DNA from: Pseudochrobactrum kiredjianiae
Lineage (GTDB): Bacteria; Pseudomonadota; Alphaproteobacteria; Rhizobiales; Rhizobiaceae
Length of the DNA: 64,000 bases
Reading direction: 5' to 3'
Assembly (NCBI RefSeq): GCF_030362795.1
Contig: NZ_JAUCBM010000001.1
Coordinates: 682,001-746,000, forward strand
The notes under the pieces were generated by a model. It worked only from the letters and a program-made list of their open reading frames with translations, was not told where the DNA came from and did not search any database. Every line of letters starts with the position of its first letter. Within the stretch, counting starts at the first letter, position 1. Below are positions 35,048 to 43,477 of the stretch, piece after piece. Position numbers and translations under genes: made by a program.

Positions 35048-36880
35048 TCAGATGAGCAAAGCCCATGCACCGAGAATGACGAGAGAAAACACAAGAGCGA
35101 TGAAATAGGGCGTCATGGCTCTGAAAAGGGCGGTGGCGGGCAGGCGGGTTACGCCGCTGACCACAAAGACCAGCATGCCGACCGGTGGTGTCAGCCCGCC
35201 GATCATCAGATTGACCACGAGGATGACGCCGAACATGACCGGATCAATACCGGCAGCAACGGCAATCGGCAGAAAGATCGGGCCGAAAAGCAGAATGGCA
35301 GCACCGATATCCAGAACAAGACCGACGACCAGCAGCACGAGATTGATGATGATCAGGATAACAACCGGATTGGCACCGAAACCGCTGACCAGATCGGAAA
35401 TCGTGCCGGAAATGTCATCCACCGCCAGCAGGAAAGCGAAGGGACTGGCCGTGCCGATTAGCAGGCCGATCGCGGAAGCCTCTTTGCCGGATTGCTTGAA
35501 GATATCATAGAGCGAAGTGATGCCGACTTTACCGATCAGAGCCATGACCAATGTATAGATTGCGGCAATGGCGGCGGCCTCCGTGGTAGTAACAACGCCC
35601 ATGCGGATGCCGACCACAACGATAATACCAAGGCCGAAAGCCGGTATGGCACCGATGGCTGCCTGTACACGCTCCCGCCCGCTGGCACGAGGTTGTGCAA
35701 CCTGTTCGCGTACCGTCAGATGAATGGCCACGGCAAGGCAGACGGCCATGACAGCACCAGCAAAAAATCCGCCGACCAGCAGAGCACCAACAGAGAGGTT
35801 GGTGGCTGCTGCGAGAATAAGAAAGGCAATAGATGGCGGGATCACATTATCCAGCACGGAAGTCGCCGCGATAATCGCACCGGCCTGTGCAGGCGGATAA
35901 CCACGCTTCACCAGTTCCGGCTGAAAGGTTGCCGAACTGAACGCGGCATTGGCGACAGAAGAGCCGGAGGCGCCGGAAAACAACACACTGGTCAGCAGTG
36001 TGGTTTGTGCCAGTCCGGCACGGCGATGTCCGACGAGGGAGGATGCACATTGCACGATTTTCTGGGCAATACCTGCGGCGGTGAGCAGGCTTCCGGCCAG
36101 CAAAAAGAACGGGATCGCAAGCAACAGGAATTTGGAAACACCGGTGACAGTGGAGGAAACCACAGCCGGTTCCGGCAAGGTACTGCCAAAGGCAATGGCA
36201 ATATAGGCACCCGCGAGAAATGCGTGCGGCAGAGGAGCGGCAACCAGCAGCCCGATGAGCGCGATCAGACCCAGCACAATACTCGGGCTGAAATCCGTAT
36301 CAATATGGACATGGCTGACAGCGATATAGATCACGGTTGCTATAATACCGGCGATCAGGACGTCAGCGATTTTATTCTCACTGATGCGCTGTAGTCCCAG
36401 TACAATCAGAATAAAGAACCCGCCCAGCCCGAGAAAACCGAACCTGATCCATTCCGGCAGGCCGAGTGTCGGAGAAATGCCGCCAAGCAAACTGGCAATC
36501 CGCGCACTGCCGAAACTGAGGATCAGTCCGCTCATCAGTGTGAAAACATCAGCAAAAACAGCCGTCACGCGTTGACCGGTAGGGGACAGGCGCGAGGTCA
36601 CCAGATCAAGTCGCATCGCCAGCGCCGAATTGATGGCCAGCGGAGCGCCGAAGGCAATCAGAGCGACATAGAGCCATGTTGCCAGCTCTTCCGAGCCGAG
36701 AAGACCGGTATTGAACCCGTAGCGCAGCACAACGGCTGTCAACACAATGACCAGTAGTGCAGCCAGTAATATGGCGCAGATTGCACCCAGCATAGTCTCG
36801 ACGCCTGCCAGCACTATTCTGGCGAGCGACTGAACCGGCGTGGCTGCAACTGCGGGATAGGTCTTCACTGTACTCATCAT
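35048..36880 (-). CDS. TRAP transporter fused permease (DctQ-DctM)
   Basis: A 610-residue inner membrane protein. Residues 1-165 form the small DctQ part with four helices (YGFNTGLLGSEELATWLYVA). From about residue 185 the large DctM part begins, with roughly 12 helices and the motifs SGASGSSVANAAF and LGLVLDIGAA. The fused form is a known variant. It starts within the stop of the ssuD gene (TGATG overlap on the minus strand) and lies 26 bases before dctP. It would drive sodium- or proton-coupled uptake. Confidence 0.9.
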   Translation of the reverse strand: MMSTVKTYPAVAATPVQSLARIVLAGVETMLGAICAILLAALLVIVLTAVVLRYGFNTGLLGSEELATWLYVALIAFGAPLAINSALAMRLDLVTSRLSPTGQRVTAVFADVFTLMSGLILSFGSARIASLLGGISPTLGLPEWIRFGFLGLGGFFILIVLGLQRISENKIADVLIAGIIATVIYIAVSHVHIDTDFSPSIVLGLIALIGLLVAAPLPHAFLAGAYIAIAFGSTLPEPAVVSSTVTGVSKFLLLAIPFFLLAGSLLTAAGIAQKIVQCASSLVGHRRAGLAQTTLLTSVLFSGASGSSVANAAFSSATFQPELVKRGYPPAQAGAIIAATSVLDNVIPPSIAFLILAAATNLSVGALLVGGFFAGAVMAVCLAVAIHLTVREQVAQPRASGRERVQAAIGAIPAFGLGIIVVVGIRMGVVTTTEAAAIAAIYTLVMALIGKVGITSLYDIFKQSGKEASAIGLLIGTASPFAFLLAVDDISGTISDLVSGFGANPVVILIIINLVLLVVGLVLDIGAAILLFGPIFLPIAVAAGIDPVMFGVILVVNLMIGGLTPPVGMLVFVVSGVTRLPATALFRAMTPYFIALVFSLVILGAWALLI

Positions 36881-38010
36881 CAGGCCGTTTTTAGCTTGGA
36901 GAGGTCGCGGTCAAACAGAGTTGACCATGTATAATTCTTTGCTTGCTTCACTTCGGTTGAAACATCAAGGCGTGGCAGCACAGTTTCCCCGAAACGATAG
37001 GCTTCTTCCAGAAGTGGCATGCCGGAGAGGATGAATGTTTCCACACCCGCTTCACGATAGGCTTCGAGTGTGCGGATCACCGTATCCGGTGAGCCGACAA
37101 TGGCTGTGCCGGGTCCCGGACGCACAAGTCCAATACCTGCCCAGAGGTTCGGCGCAATTTCCAGATCGCGTAAGTTTTCAGGTTTAACGCCGCCATGCAA
37201 AGCGCTCATCCGCTGCTGACCAACGGAATCCGTATTGGAAACAAAGCGTTGATTAGCGGCAATGGACGCGGCATCCATCTGGGCGTAGAGATCATTCGCA
37301 GCTTCCCATGCTTTGGCGTCGGTATCGCGCACAATCACATAAAGGCGGATACCATATTGCATAGTGCGGCCGAATTGTTTGGCGCGTTCTTTAACCTTGG
37401 CGATTTTCGCGCCGATCTGCTCCGGCGTTTCACCCCACGACAAGTAAGTGTCAGTATGCTTGGCGGAAACATCGAGCGCTTTATCGGAGGAGCCGCCAAA
37501 CCAGAGCGGCGGCGGGGCAATCGTATCACCCACCGGCAGTGCCAGCTTGGCACCCGTCGTTGAGAAATATTTGCCCTGATAATCCACGCTCTCACCGGCA
37601 AACAACTTGTGCCAGATGGTCAGATATTCATCTGCCATGTCATAGCGTTCATCATGGGGAATGTTCATGCCATAGGCACCGAGCATTTTGGCATCACCCG
37701 ATACGACATTGACCAGCAGGCGACCGTTGGAAAATTCCTGAAAACTGGCTGCCATTTTGGCAAGCAAAGTTGGCGCAATCAGACCCGGATGAATAGCAAC
37801 GAGAAATTTCAGCCGTTCCGTATATGGCAGCAGTGAATTGGCCAGCCCCCATACATCATGGGCGCCGGTGGCAAAGAGTGCGCCGGTATAGCCCAGCTGA
37901 TCATAGGCCATGGCAAGCTGCTTGTAATAGCCGAGATCAACCTTACGGGAACCTTCAGGCTTCCACGGATAAGCACCGTCAGGCGCGCACATATACCAGA
38001 AAATATTCAT
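36880..38010 (-). CDS. ssuD: Alkanesulfonate monooxygenase SsuD (FMNH2-dependent)
   Basis: A 376-residue bacterial luciferase-like flavin monooxygenase that releases sulfite from alkanesulfonates using reduced FMN. It begins MNIFWYMCAPDGAYPW and has the SsuD stretches LVAIHPGLIAPTLLAKM, NVVSGDAKMLG and YLTIWHKLF. The late GMPLLEEAYRFGETVLP part is also typical. Reduced FMN would come from the MsuE/SsuE-like reductase at 40201-40761. SsuD normally travels with the SsuBC ABC permease; here a TRAP transporter takes that place. Confidence 0.92.
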   Translation of the reverse strand: MNIFWYMCAPDGAYPWKPEGSRKVDLGYYKQLAMAYDQLGYTGALFATGAHDVWGLANSLLPYTERLKFLVAIHPGLIAPTLLAKMAASFQEFSNGRLLVNVVSGDAKMLGAYGMNIPHDERYDMADEYLTIWHKLFAGESVDYQGKYFSTTGAKLALPVGDTIAPPPLWFGGSSDKALDVSAKHTDTYLSWGETPEQIGAKIAKVKERAKQFGRTMQYGIRLYVIVRDTDAKAWEAANDLYAQMDAASIAANQRFVSNTDSVGQQRMSALHGGVKPENLRDLEIAPNLWAGIGLVRPGPGTAIVGSPDTVIRTLEAYREAGVETFILSGMPLLEEAYRFGETVLPRLDVSTEVKQAKNYTWSTLFDRDLSKLKTA

Positions 38011-38049
38011 ATCATTGTCCGTATTTTTAAATTTAGGAGTTTGTGGCGA

Positions 38050-38886
38050 TCAGGCGGCCTGCGGATAAATCTGCGCAAGGCGGTCAAAGTGACCATGACG
38101 ATGCAAAACCTCTGCTTCCGTCTGCTGTTCTGTGAGAATGGTGTCGTCTGCCGGAATTACGGTGAAATCGCGTGAGGCAATTACCTTTTCCCAACCTTGC
38201 AGGCTGGCTTCCGTTGCACCGCTTTCCACCAGCCTGCGGGCAACCTGATGCGGGTCTGCTGTGATTTCGCGACCAATACGTGCCAGTTCCTGTGCAATTT
38301 TCAGGCGGGTCTCGGCATCAAGTTCGCTGTCTTCAAGCGTCCAGAACAGGGAGCGGTTAGGAATGGTTGAACCGCAGCGTGAGAGCAGACGGATATCATC
38401 GCGTTCAAGCGCATTTTCCAGCCGCGGTGCCATGGCAATCCATGCATCAACACGACCGTCGAGCAGAGCTGGCAGCGCATCATTTACCTCCGGCTCGACA
38501 CGTTCAATATCAGCGAGGTTGAGACCGGCCTCTTCAAGATTGCGTGCCAGATAATAAGTCTGGAAAGAACCGTCCACCAGCCCGATACGGTGGTGCTTCA
38601 GATCAGCAATGGATTTGATCGGGCTGTCAGCGCGTACCAATATGGCGCCATTGGCAGGGCGCGGAGCGGAGGCAGCAATATATTGTACCTTCAACCCGTC
38701 CAGTGCGGCAGTAATCGGTGGCGTTGAGCCGGTGCCGCCAAAATCAATCTTGCCTTCCGCAATCAGGCGGCCGGTGTCGCGCCCTTCACGATAGGCGACA
38801 AACTCACCATTCAGTGCGGCAAAGGCATCAGGCCAGACCTGTGCGATACGCAGATGCAGATTGCTGGGATGAACACCGATTTTCAT
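38050..38886 (-). CDS. SsuA-like aliphatic sulfonate binding protein without signal peptide
   Basis: A 278-residue protein of the SsuA/NMT1-like binding fold. It begins directly with MKIGVHPSNLHL, which is the start of the mature domain in family members. It contains GGTGSTPPITAALDG and SFQTYYLARNLEEAGL. An AAAGGGC site precedes ATG 38886, and the in-frame codons upstream show no hydrophobic signal, so the product should stay in the cytoplasm. No SsuBC genes adjoin it. It could be a cytoplasmic sensor, an enzyme-like relative, or a decayed transporter part. Confidence 0.85.
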   Translation of the reverse strand: MKIGVHPSNLHLRIAQVWPDAFAALNGEFVAYREGRDTGRLIAEGKIDFGGTGSTPPITAALDGLKVQYIAASAPRPANGAILVRADSPIKSIADLKHHRIGLVDGSFQTYYLARNLEEAGLNLADIERVEPEVNDALPALLDGRVDAWIAMAPRLENALERDDIRLLSRCGSTIPNRSLFWTLEDSELDAETRLKIAQELARIGREITADPHQVARRLVESGATEASLQGWEKVIASRDFTVIPADDTILTEQQTEAEVLHRHGHFDRLAQIYPQAA

Positions 38887-39069
38887 AAACTGCCCTTTCA
38901 GATGGCGGGCAGAAACCGGAATTCTCTGCCTGTGATGCTGAGATACAATTTACGTTTTTGTAAAATGAATGCCAAAGCGGGCTGTTCTAATTTTGAGTGG
39001 ATTTGTAACGGATTATTCTAGTTTTTGGCGCGGGTGCAGGTCATAATTTTTAACGCGTTAAATTATAAG

Positions 39070-39096
39070 ATATTGATTAATATTGGTTATCAATAT
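39070..39096. promoter_or_regulatory. Inverted repeat before the ArsR gene (operator candidate)
   Basis: ATATTGAT (39070-39077) and ATCAATAT (39089-39096) are perfect arms 11 bases apart in the 255-base divergent gap between the SsuA-like and ArsR genes. TAACGCGTTA (39050-39059) is a second palindrome nearby. Confidence 0.45.
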
Positions 39097-39141
39097 ATTT
39101 TTTCATATAATGTTTGCGCGTTGGTTATAAAGAGAGGTTTA

Positions 39142-39528
39142 ATGACCAAGCCGGTTGCAGCCCGTTTATGTCGTTCCGTCACTACAGCGAGTGATCTGCT
39201 CAAGCTGATTGCCAATGCAAACCGGCTGGCGCTGGTCTGCTATCTGATGGAGCAGGAAGCGCAGGTCGGTGAGCTGGAGGCCGAGCTGCGTATTCCGCAA
39301 CCAAGCCTGTCGCAACAATTGAGTATTTTGCGTGAGGCGGGTGCCATTGCCTGCAAGCGTGAAGGCAAGACGATGATCTATAGTGTGGCTGATCCGCGTG
39401 TTGAGCAGATTGTTCTGCGGTTGCGGGAGATTTTTGACGGGCTGGAAGATGTGACCGGACGCAATACGATAAACCGTCCATCATCCGGTGAGATGTCCGA
39501 TTTAATGCCTGACCTGATGTTTGACTGA
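39142..39528 (+). CDS. ArsR-family transcriptional regulator
   Basis: A 128-residue winged-HTH repressor. The recognition region reads LRIPQPSLSQQLSILREAGAI, here split after SLSQQ, and the wing is KREGKTMIYSV. Cysteines at about positions 10, 35 and 71 could sense thiol, sulfide or redox state, as in the BigR/SqrR type, but the pattern is not diagnostic. ATG 39142 follows AGAGAGG; an upstream in-frame start at 39025 adds residues encoded by AT-rich non-coding DNA. It heads the GST/FMN reductase operon and is divergent from the ssuD operon. Confidence 0.85.
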   Translation: MTKPVAARLCRSVTTASDLLKLIANANRLALVCYLMEQEAQVGELEAELRIPQPSLSQQLSILREAGAIACKREGKTMIYSVADPRVEQIVLRLREIFDGLEDVTGRNTINRPSSGEMSDLMPDLMFD

Positions 39529-39529
39529 T

Positions 39530-40204
39530 ATGATTGATCTTTACACCTGGATAACACCCAACGGCTTGAAAACCTCCATTGCACTGGAAGAGTTTGGCTT
39601 GCCCTATCAAGCACACGCAATCGACCTGACCAAAGATGAGCAGTTTTCGGATAGCTTTCGCAAGATTAATGCGGGTTCTAAAATTCCGGTGATTGTCGAT
39701 CATTCAAACGGGCTGACACTGCTGGAATCCGGTGCCATTCTGACCTATCTCGCAGAGAAGACCGGCAGGTTTTTGCCAGCAACAGGCGCTGAGCGCTATG
39801 CGGGGCTGGAGTGGGTGTTTTGGCAGGTAGGGGGCTTAGGGCCCACACTTGGGCATGCACATTATTTTCTGACCTATCATCCGGATGCGGCACCGGCAGC
39901 ATCAACGCTCTTCGCACAGGAAACCAAGCGGCTTTACGAGAAGCTGGAGCTGCATCTCACAGACAAAGACTATCTGGCAGGGGATTATTCCATTGCCGAT
40001 ATGTCGGTCTGGCCGTGGGTGTCACGTTTTGAACGCCATAAAATCAATCTCAATGATTATCCCGCCGTGCGGCGCTGGTATCTGCAGATCGCGCAGCGTG
40101 AGGCTGTGCAGCGCGGTTACCGCGTACCGTTTTTTACGGGAGACATCCCTTTGCCTCTCCCGCTGACACATGACACATCTGAAAATTCTGAGGAAAGACT
40201 ATGA
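39530..40204 (+). CDS. Glutathione S-transferase, YfcG/nu-class type
   Basis: A 224-residue GST. The N-terminal thioredoxin-like domain has the TPNGLKTSIALEE start that marks the YfcG/YghU (nu) class, then NAGSKIPVIVD and ESGAILTYLAE for glutathione contacts. The C-terminal helical domain includes YLAGDYSIADMSVWPWV. It starts one base after the ArsR stop and overlaps the FMN reductase start. Nu-class enzymes reduce disulfides; here it may process a glutathione adduct or disulfide arising from organosulfur use. Confidence 0.9.
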   Translation: MIDLYTWITPNGLKTSIALEEFGLPYQAHAIDLTKDEQFSDSFRKINAGSKIPVIVDHSNGLTLLESGAILTYLAEKTGRFLPATGAERYAGLEWVFWQVGGLGPTLGHAHYFLTYHPDAAPAASTLFAQETKRLYEKLELHLTDKDYLAGDYSIADMSVWPWVSRFERHKINLNDYPAVRRWYLQIAQREAVQRGYRVPFFTGDIPLPLPLTHDTSENSEERL

Positions 40205-40761
40205 CTGCGCCCCGCATAACCGGATTTTCCGGCAATCTCACCAGCCCGTCTAAAACCCGCGGTTTTGTTGAACATATTGCCGGACAGGCAGCTTTGTCAC
40301 TCGGTGGTGTATCATCCGTTTATGATGTTGCCGATCTGGGGGCATCTTTTCCGGCTGCACGCTGGCCTTCACAACTAGACAAGCAGGCTTCGGATATTGT
40401 GGATGAAATCGCAGCGGCTGATCTGCTGGTTGTCGGTACGCCGACCTATAAAGGCAGCTATACGGGATTGTTTAAACATTTCTTCGATCTGCTTGATCCG
40501 AAATTACTGCGTGGCAAACCGGTCATTCTGGCGGCAACCGGCGGCGGTGACCGTCATTCACTGATCGTCGAGCATCAGTTGCGTCCGCTGTTTGGCTTTT
40601 TCGAAGCTTTTGCCCTGCCGACAGCGATTTATGTTTCAGATCGTGATTTCACCGATGGGCAACTCAGCAATCCGCTGATTGAGAGCCGTATTACACAGGC
40701 GGTTTCCGAAGCCGTGCGTGTCGTTTCCGGTCATAGCTACCAGCAGCTGGCGGCTGAGTGA
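40201..40761 (+). CDS. NADPH-dependent FMN reductase (SsuE/MsuE-like)
   Basis: A 186-residue flavodoxin-like reductase. It has GFSGNLTSPSKTR at the phosphate site, VVGTPTYKGSYTGLFKHFFDL, and AATGGGDRHSLIVEHQLRPLFGFF, as in MsuE and SsuE. The start overlaps the GST stop (ATGA). It would supply reduced FMN to SsuD encoded on the opposite strand, which ties the two halves of this cluster together. Confidence 0.9.
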   Translation: MTAPRITGFSGNLTSPSKTRGFVEHIAGQAALSLGGVSSVYDVADLGASFPAARWPSQLDKQASDIVDEIAAADLLVVGTPTYKGSYTGLFKHFFDLLDPKLLRGKPVILAATGGGDRHSLIVEHQLRPLFGFFEAFALPTAIYVSDRDFTDGQLSNPLIESRITQAVSEAVRVVSGHSYQQLAAE

Positions 40762-40770
40762 GTATTGCAC

Positions 40771-41664
40771 TTAGCGCAGCATAATCAGCGCCATTCCGGC
40801 GACGACCAGCAGCGCACCAAGCCATGCGCCATTGGCGGGGCGCTCACCGGTGCGCAGCCATAGCAGCGGCAGAATGATCACCGGTGTTGTCGCCGAGATG
40901 GTGGAGACAATACCGACTTTGCCGCCGGAAAGTGCAAAGAGCAGCAAAGTCATGCCAAGTGCCAGCGAGAGAAAGCCGGTCAAAGCGGTGAGGAACGCAA
41001 TCTTCAGCGTAAAAGGCTTTTTCGGTTTGAGTGCCGGAAACGGCAATTGTGTCAGCACAGTCAGACAACAGGCGGCAATACCCACACGCAGCAGGGAGGC
41101 CAGTGCCGGATCAATGCCGCTGGCCATTACAGGGCGTGCGATGATCGAGCCAATGGCCTGACCCGTTGCCGCTGCCAATCCCAGCCCGACACCAATCCAC
41201 AGCGGGCCTTTGATTTTTTCCCATTCATGGATTTGGGCACGACGCTTGCCAAACAGAATGGCAAGCAAAACGCCGGAAATGGTGATGGCAATGCCAAGCA
41301 CACCCATAGGCGATAATGTTTCATCCAGTAGCAGCCAGCCAAGCACGGCGGCAATCGGCGCATTGAGCGCAAACAGAATACCGGAGCGGCGGGGACCAAG
41401 ACGGTTCAGAGCGGTGAACAGCAAAGAGTCACCGACAAAAATACCGATAAGGCCGGAGAGCAGCAGCGGCACAGCACTGTCCCAGCTGAGGTCGCGCCAT
41501 GTACCGGAGATCAGCACATAGACCAGCAATAATCCGGTGACGAAAACCTGCCTGCCGCGATTAAAAGCCAGTGCGCCGACATGGCCTGCGGGAATAGCGG
41601 AGATAATACCTGTGAACGCCCAGCAAGTCGCGGCTCCAAGTGCGGCGAGTTCATAAACAGGCAT
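40771..41664 (-). CDS. DMT-superfamily transporter (EamA domains)
   Basis: A 297-residue inner membrane protein with about ten transmembrane segments arranged as two EamA repeats (second repeat from about residue 150). LNRLGPRRSGILFALNAPIAAVLGWLLL, in part, is typical of the family. It converges closely on the FMN reductase (9-base gap). Members export amino acids and metabolites; the substrate cannot be told here. Confidence 0.87.
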   Translation of the reverse strand: MPVYELAALGAATCWAFTGIISAIPAGHVGALAFNRGRQVFVTGLLLVYVLISGTWRDLSWDSAVPLLLSGLIGIFVGDSLLFTALNRLGPRRSGILFALNAPIAAVLGWLLLDETLSPMGVLGIAITISGVLLAILFGKRRAQIHEWEKIKGPLWIGVGLGLAAATGQAIGSIIARPVMASGIDPALASLLRVGIAACCLTVLTQLPFPALKPKKPFTLKIAFLTALTGFLSLALGMTLLLFALSGGKVGIVSTISATTPVIILPLLWLRTGERPANGAWLGALLVVAGMALIMLR

Positions 41665-41771
41665 GTGACTGATCCATATGCAGGATGATAACTACTGAAT
41701 AATAAAGGCTTTTACAGCGATATTGCTTTGTCGTCCAATCATATTACAGGGAGAGGATCATCAGCATTGCG

Positions 41772-41804
41772 GATCAGATCATGCGGTTGCGCGATGATCT
41801 GATC
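41772..41804. repeat. Inverted repeat
   Basis: GATCAGATCAT (41772-41782) and ATGATCTGATC (41794-41804) are perfect 11-bp arms with an 11-base loop, in the 218-base gap between the DMT and ChaN-like genes. Confidence 0.5.
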
Positions 41805-41824
41805 TGAAGTCATAAAGGGATGCA

Positions 41825-41873
41825 GGATATTGCGTTGTCTCAAGGAGTTCAGACTTAAAGCATTGCAATATCC
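41825..41873 (-). repeat. Inverted repeat after the haem operon
   Basis: GGATATTGC (41825-41833) and GCAATATCC (41865-41873) are perfect arms 31 bases apart, just past the stop of the ChaN-like gene. It may help to end that transcript, but there is no T-run. Confidence 0.4.
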
Positions 41874-41882
41874 CGCACTCGC

Positions 41883-42740
41883 TCAGGCTTGTGAAGGAGC
41901 CGGAGTGAAATTTTGCGGCAGGCGATAGACGGACTTCGCGTAATTCTGCACTAATTTTGCTTCATCAAGCGGCTTGTCGCAGGTCAGCAAAACAGCCTGT
42001 TTCTCGATGCCTAAATCCCGCAACTGAAACGGTGTGCCATGGCCATATTCAAGGTGACCTTGGCCGATAATGCCGACAATCAGTCCGGCTTTATTATCGT
42101 GCAGAGCATTGGCGATATTACAGGCAAACGCTCTGTCCCAGACCTGTTGCGCCCGCACAAAGCGGTCAAACTCCGGTGAGGCAGCGGACTTGTCTTTCAT
42201 CCATGGCGGCCCGCCATTGGTAATGGCAAAGAGATAGTCCCGATAGGCCATGGTCGCATCTTTGGCGGGTGTCAGCCCGTCGTGTTCTTCAACAGGCACA
42301 GCGTCCCAGCCTTCTTTGCCGACGCGTGTAACAAGCGGACGGTGGCAGTTGAGTGCGAGCATCGGCACACCTGCCTCACGGCAGAACCGGAAAATCGGCA
42401 TGTAAAGCGCGCTGTCAAAACCCCAGACCGTGCCCCATTCGGCCTTTTCCAGAAACAGCGGCTCATCCATCTCACCGGTAATCCATGCATCCAGCACCGG
42501 TTGCAAACGACGCGGAAACATCTCAAAGCCAACAGCAATATCCTGACGATGCGCCAGCAGACCGCTGCAGATTTGCAATTGCCAGCGGTGAATATCATAG
42601 CGGTCGTGATATTCCCCCAGCATCACAACCTGCTGTTGCGCCAGTTCCTGCATCAGTTGCGGGTAATCTGTCAGTTGTTTTTGCGCCGGATCAAGCCATG
42701 TCGTTTGCGGGTGAAATACGGTGTCAGTGCTTTTAGTCAT
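41883..42740 (-). CDS. ChaN-family haem-binding-like protein
   Basis: A 285-residue protein of the ChaN/Tiki-like haem-binding uptake family. The mark VVMLGEYHDRYDIHRWQ and the following VGFEMFPRRLQPVLDAW match the family start; GIIGQGHLEYGHGTPFQL holds later conserved histidines. ChaN itself is a lipoprotein, but this N-terminus has neither a hydrophobic segment nor a lipobox, so the product may be cytoplasmic. Its start overlaps the stop of the HemS-like gene by four bases. It is the last gene of the haem operon. Confidence 0.85.
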   Translation of the reverse strand: MTKSTDTVFHPQTTWLDPAQKQLTDYPQLMQELAQQQVVMLGEYHDRYDIHRWQLQICSGLLAHRQDIAVGFEMFPRRLQPVLDAWITGEMDEPLFLEKAEWGTVWGFDSALYMPIFRFCREAGVPMLALNCHRPLVTRVGKEGWDAVPVEEHDGLTPAKDATMAYRDYLFAITNGGPPWMKDKSAASPEFDRFVRAQQVWDRAFACNIANALHDNKAGLIVGIIGQGHLEYGHGTPFQLRDLGIEKQAVLLTCDKPLDEAKLVQNYAKSVYRLPQNFTPAPSQA

Positions 42741-43453
42741 GCTGCGGCACCGTCTTGTTTCAGCAGGGTAACAACCAGACCCAGCGGTTTTTGTGCTGCA
42801 TTATAGGCAGCATAGCTTGTGCCTTCATGCGTTTCCTGCTGCTGCCAGCTATCAACGCTGTCGCCTTTGAGGTGGAGGTGAAAATCGCTGACCATAACAT
42901 TGATAAAACCCATTGTTGACCGAATTTCAGGCATAGAACCCTGCCATTGCTGATGAAAATGCGGCAGATCCAGTTCAATACGAATGTCGGCTTTGTCGGT
43001 TTCAGCCTGTTTAAAAGGCTGTAAACCACCATCATTTTCACGGATTTCTTTGCGCTCGGCTGCTGTTTCGTCTTTGGTTTTTTCTTCAAGTGCCGTTCCT
43101 GCACCAAATTCTGCCAGCGCCGCATCGAAAGGTTCAATCCCGTCAAAACCGATAACACTGGCGACGACTTCACCATCCTTATCCAGCATATCAATACGCG
43201 GATAACATTTATCACGCATGACACTGGTGCGGTCGATAATGATCTGAGTAACGGCAAACGGATCAAGGCTTCTGTGATGTTCGGCACCAGTGATGGCAAT
43301 GCGGCCATTGGCAAAATATACGCGCTCTACGGTGCCGATGCGCTCATGCGTGGCGCCAAGATTTTTGGAATTGACCATCAGTTTGCCAATGTCCGGCAGC
43401 TTTTGCAGCAGAGTGAAAAGGTCAACATTGAGTTGTTCGCGGCGGTTTTGCAT
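42737..43453 (-). CDS. HemS/HmuS-like haem utilisation protein (short form)
   Basis: A 238-residue protein resembling one repeat of HemS/ChuS haem-degrading proteins. Residues 8-110 match the N-terminal pattern (LLQKLPDIGKLMVNSKN, ATHERIGTVE, then PRIDMLDKDGEVVASVIGFD and FDAALAEF). A charged Glu/Lys-rich linker (about 115-145) is followed by a second, poorly matching part starting IELDLPHFHQQWQG. Full HemS proteins are about 340-350 residues. It sits in an iron-regulated haem operon. Roles such as haem trafficking or breakdown are possible; I cannot place the haem-ligand histidine with certainty. Confidence 0.65.
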   Translation of the reverse strand: MQNRREQLNVDLFTLLQKLPDIGKLMVNSKNLGATHERIGTVERVYFANGRIAITGAEHHRSLDPFAVTQIIIDRTSVMRDKCYPRIDMLDKDGEVVASVIGFDGIEPFDAALAEFGAGTALEEKTKDETAAERKEIRENDGGLQPFKQAETDKADIRIELDLPHFHQQWQGSMPEIRSTMGFINVMVSDFHLHLKGDSVDSWQQQETHEGTSYAAYNAAQKPLGLVVTLLKQDGAAA

Positions 43454-43477
43454 GGCGTATAGGTCCTGTTTTGCCCA

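Noticed and set aside
36572-36757. Small rightward frames within the TRAP permease gene (35.1-36.8 kb)
   Set aside because: They are shadows of the leftward DctQM gene, whose translation shows clear membrane helices and family motifs.
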